In this document: positions 6,020 to 7,240 of the stretch, in pieces
How positions within the stretch are numbered: the stretch's first letter is position 1
Layout of the letters: each line of letters opens with the position of its first letter
From: Gammaproteobacteria bacterium
GTDB taxonomy: Bacteria; Pseudomonadota; Gammaproteobacteria; J044
Reading direction: 5' to 3'
Assembly: GCA_003696465.1 (NCBI GenBank)
Contig: RFHG01000141.1
Coordinates: 1-7,240 of the forward strand
DNA: 7,240 nt
Translations under genes and position numbers: made by a program
The notes under the pieces: generated by a model
The model's database searches: none
What the model was told of the DNA's origin: nothing
The model's input: only the letters and a program-made list of their open reading frames with translations

Positions 6020-6482
6020 TCATTGTCCTCCGACCAGCCCGTTCTGCCGCCAGGCCTCGTAGGCACACACCGCGACCGCATTGCTCAGATTGAGGCTGCG
6101 CGAGCCCTCGCGCATGGGCAGGCGCAGGATCCGCTCCGCTGGCAGCTCCTTCAGCAGGGACTCGGGCAGGCCGCGGGTCTCGGGCCCGAACAGGAAGGCA
6201 TCGCCGGGAAAGAAGCGGGTGTCGAAGGGCGAGCGACTGCCGCGCGTGGAGCAGGCGAACAGCCGCGGCGGGCGGATGGCTGTCAGGAAGGCGTCGAGGC
6301 TGGCATACTCTGCCACATCGGCCCACTCGTCATAGTCCAGTCCGGCGCGGCGCAGTCTGCGGTCGTCCATCTCGAAGCCCAGCGGATGGATGAGGTGCAG
6401 CCTGCAGCCGGTGTTGGCGCACAGGCGGATGACATTGCCGGTGTTGGGTGGGATCTCCGGCTGATACAGGACAATGTGAAAC

Positions 6483-6484
<2 letters not shown>
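6020..6484 (-). CDS. trmL: TrmL, tRNA (cytidine/uridine-34 2'-O)-methyltransferase
   Basis: TrmL (formerly YibK) is a SPOUT-fold enzyme that uses S-adenosylmethionine to methylate the 2'-OH of the wobble nucleotide (C34 or U34) of certain leucine tRNAs. The protein has 154 residues (E. coli 157) and is collinear throughout. The N-terminus MFHIVLYQPEIPPNTGNVIR matches E. coli MLNIVLYEPEIPPNTGNIIR, which fixes the start at 6484. LRRAGLDYDEW is at 44-54. The knot motifs are LFGPETRGLP at 98-107 and LPMREGSRSLNLSNAVAV at 122-139, and the ending YEAWRQNGL is also conserved. The frame stays open upstream to 6805, but that extension is only the antisense of the divergent pyrD gene. No strong ribosome binding site is seen; GGAG is 14 bases before the ATG. 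The start overlaps the pyrD start. The toxin-antitoxin module lies 73 bases downstream on the same strand. Confidence 0.96.
6468..6471 (+). promoter_or_regulatory. Possible ribosome binding site of pyrD, inside trmL
   Basis: AGGA lies 11 bases before the ATG at 6483, antisense to the first codons of trmL. The match is short and the spacing long, so this is a weak call. It is the only Shine-Dalgarno-like element near the start that homology supports. Confidence 0.35.

Positions 6485-7240
<756 letters not shown>

Overview
The window is GC-rich chromosomal DNA with dense coding, short gaps and several start/stop overlaps. The gene content points to a gammaproteobacterium: HslVU, UbiE, UbiJ and UbiB all resemble their E. 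coli counterparts at motif level, and UbiJ is a proteobacterial ubiquinone factor. The order hslV-hslU-DUF971-ubiE-ubiJ-ubiB matches the Pseudomonas arrangement as I recall it, except that the pha (polyhydroxyalkanoate) genes found there between DUF971 and ubiE are absent. I cannot name the genus. The high GC and the class 1B-type dihydroorotate dehydrogenase suggest a lineage other than the enterics or Pseudomonas.

Layout. Positions 1-1781 carry the HslVU (ClpYQ) protease: hslV lacks its 5' end because it starts outside the window, and hslU is complete. A small DUF971 protein follows (1825-2199). Next come three ubiquinone genes on the same strand: ubiE (2230-2979), ubiJ (2990-3598, GTG start) and ubiB (3595-5265, ATGA overlap with ubiJ). 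All of 1-5265 is on the plus strand with gaps of at most 43 bases and could be one transcript.

Convergent to this, on the minus strand, is a toxin-first type II toxin-antitoxin module (5946 to 5311): a RelE/ParE-family toxin followed by an antitoxin with a C-terminal Xre helix-turn-helix. As written, the two are one continuous 211-residue frame. The usual toxin C-terminus and stop codon are intact in the neighbouring frame, and one extra base in a C4 run accounts for the fusion. The module has an AT-rich promoter with an imperfect inverted repeat over its -35 element.

The right end holds trmL (tRNA Cm34/Um34 methyltransferase, minus, 6484 to 6020) and, head to head with it, the start of a class 1B-type dihydroorotate dehydrogenase gene (plus, 6483 to beyond the window). 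Their two ATG codons lie inside the same CATG tetranucleotide, so there is no intergenic DNA between them.

Most of the window is conserved housekeeping: protein quality control, ubiquinone synthesis, tRNA modification and pyrimidine synthesis. The accessory piece is the toxin-antitoxin module. No rRNA, tRNA, CRISPR array, insertion sequence or convincing intrinsic terminator was seen, and no gene-free stretch exceeds 80 bases.
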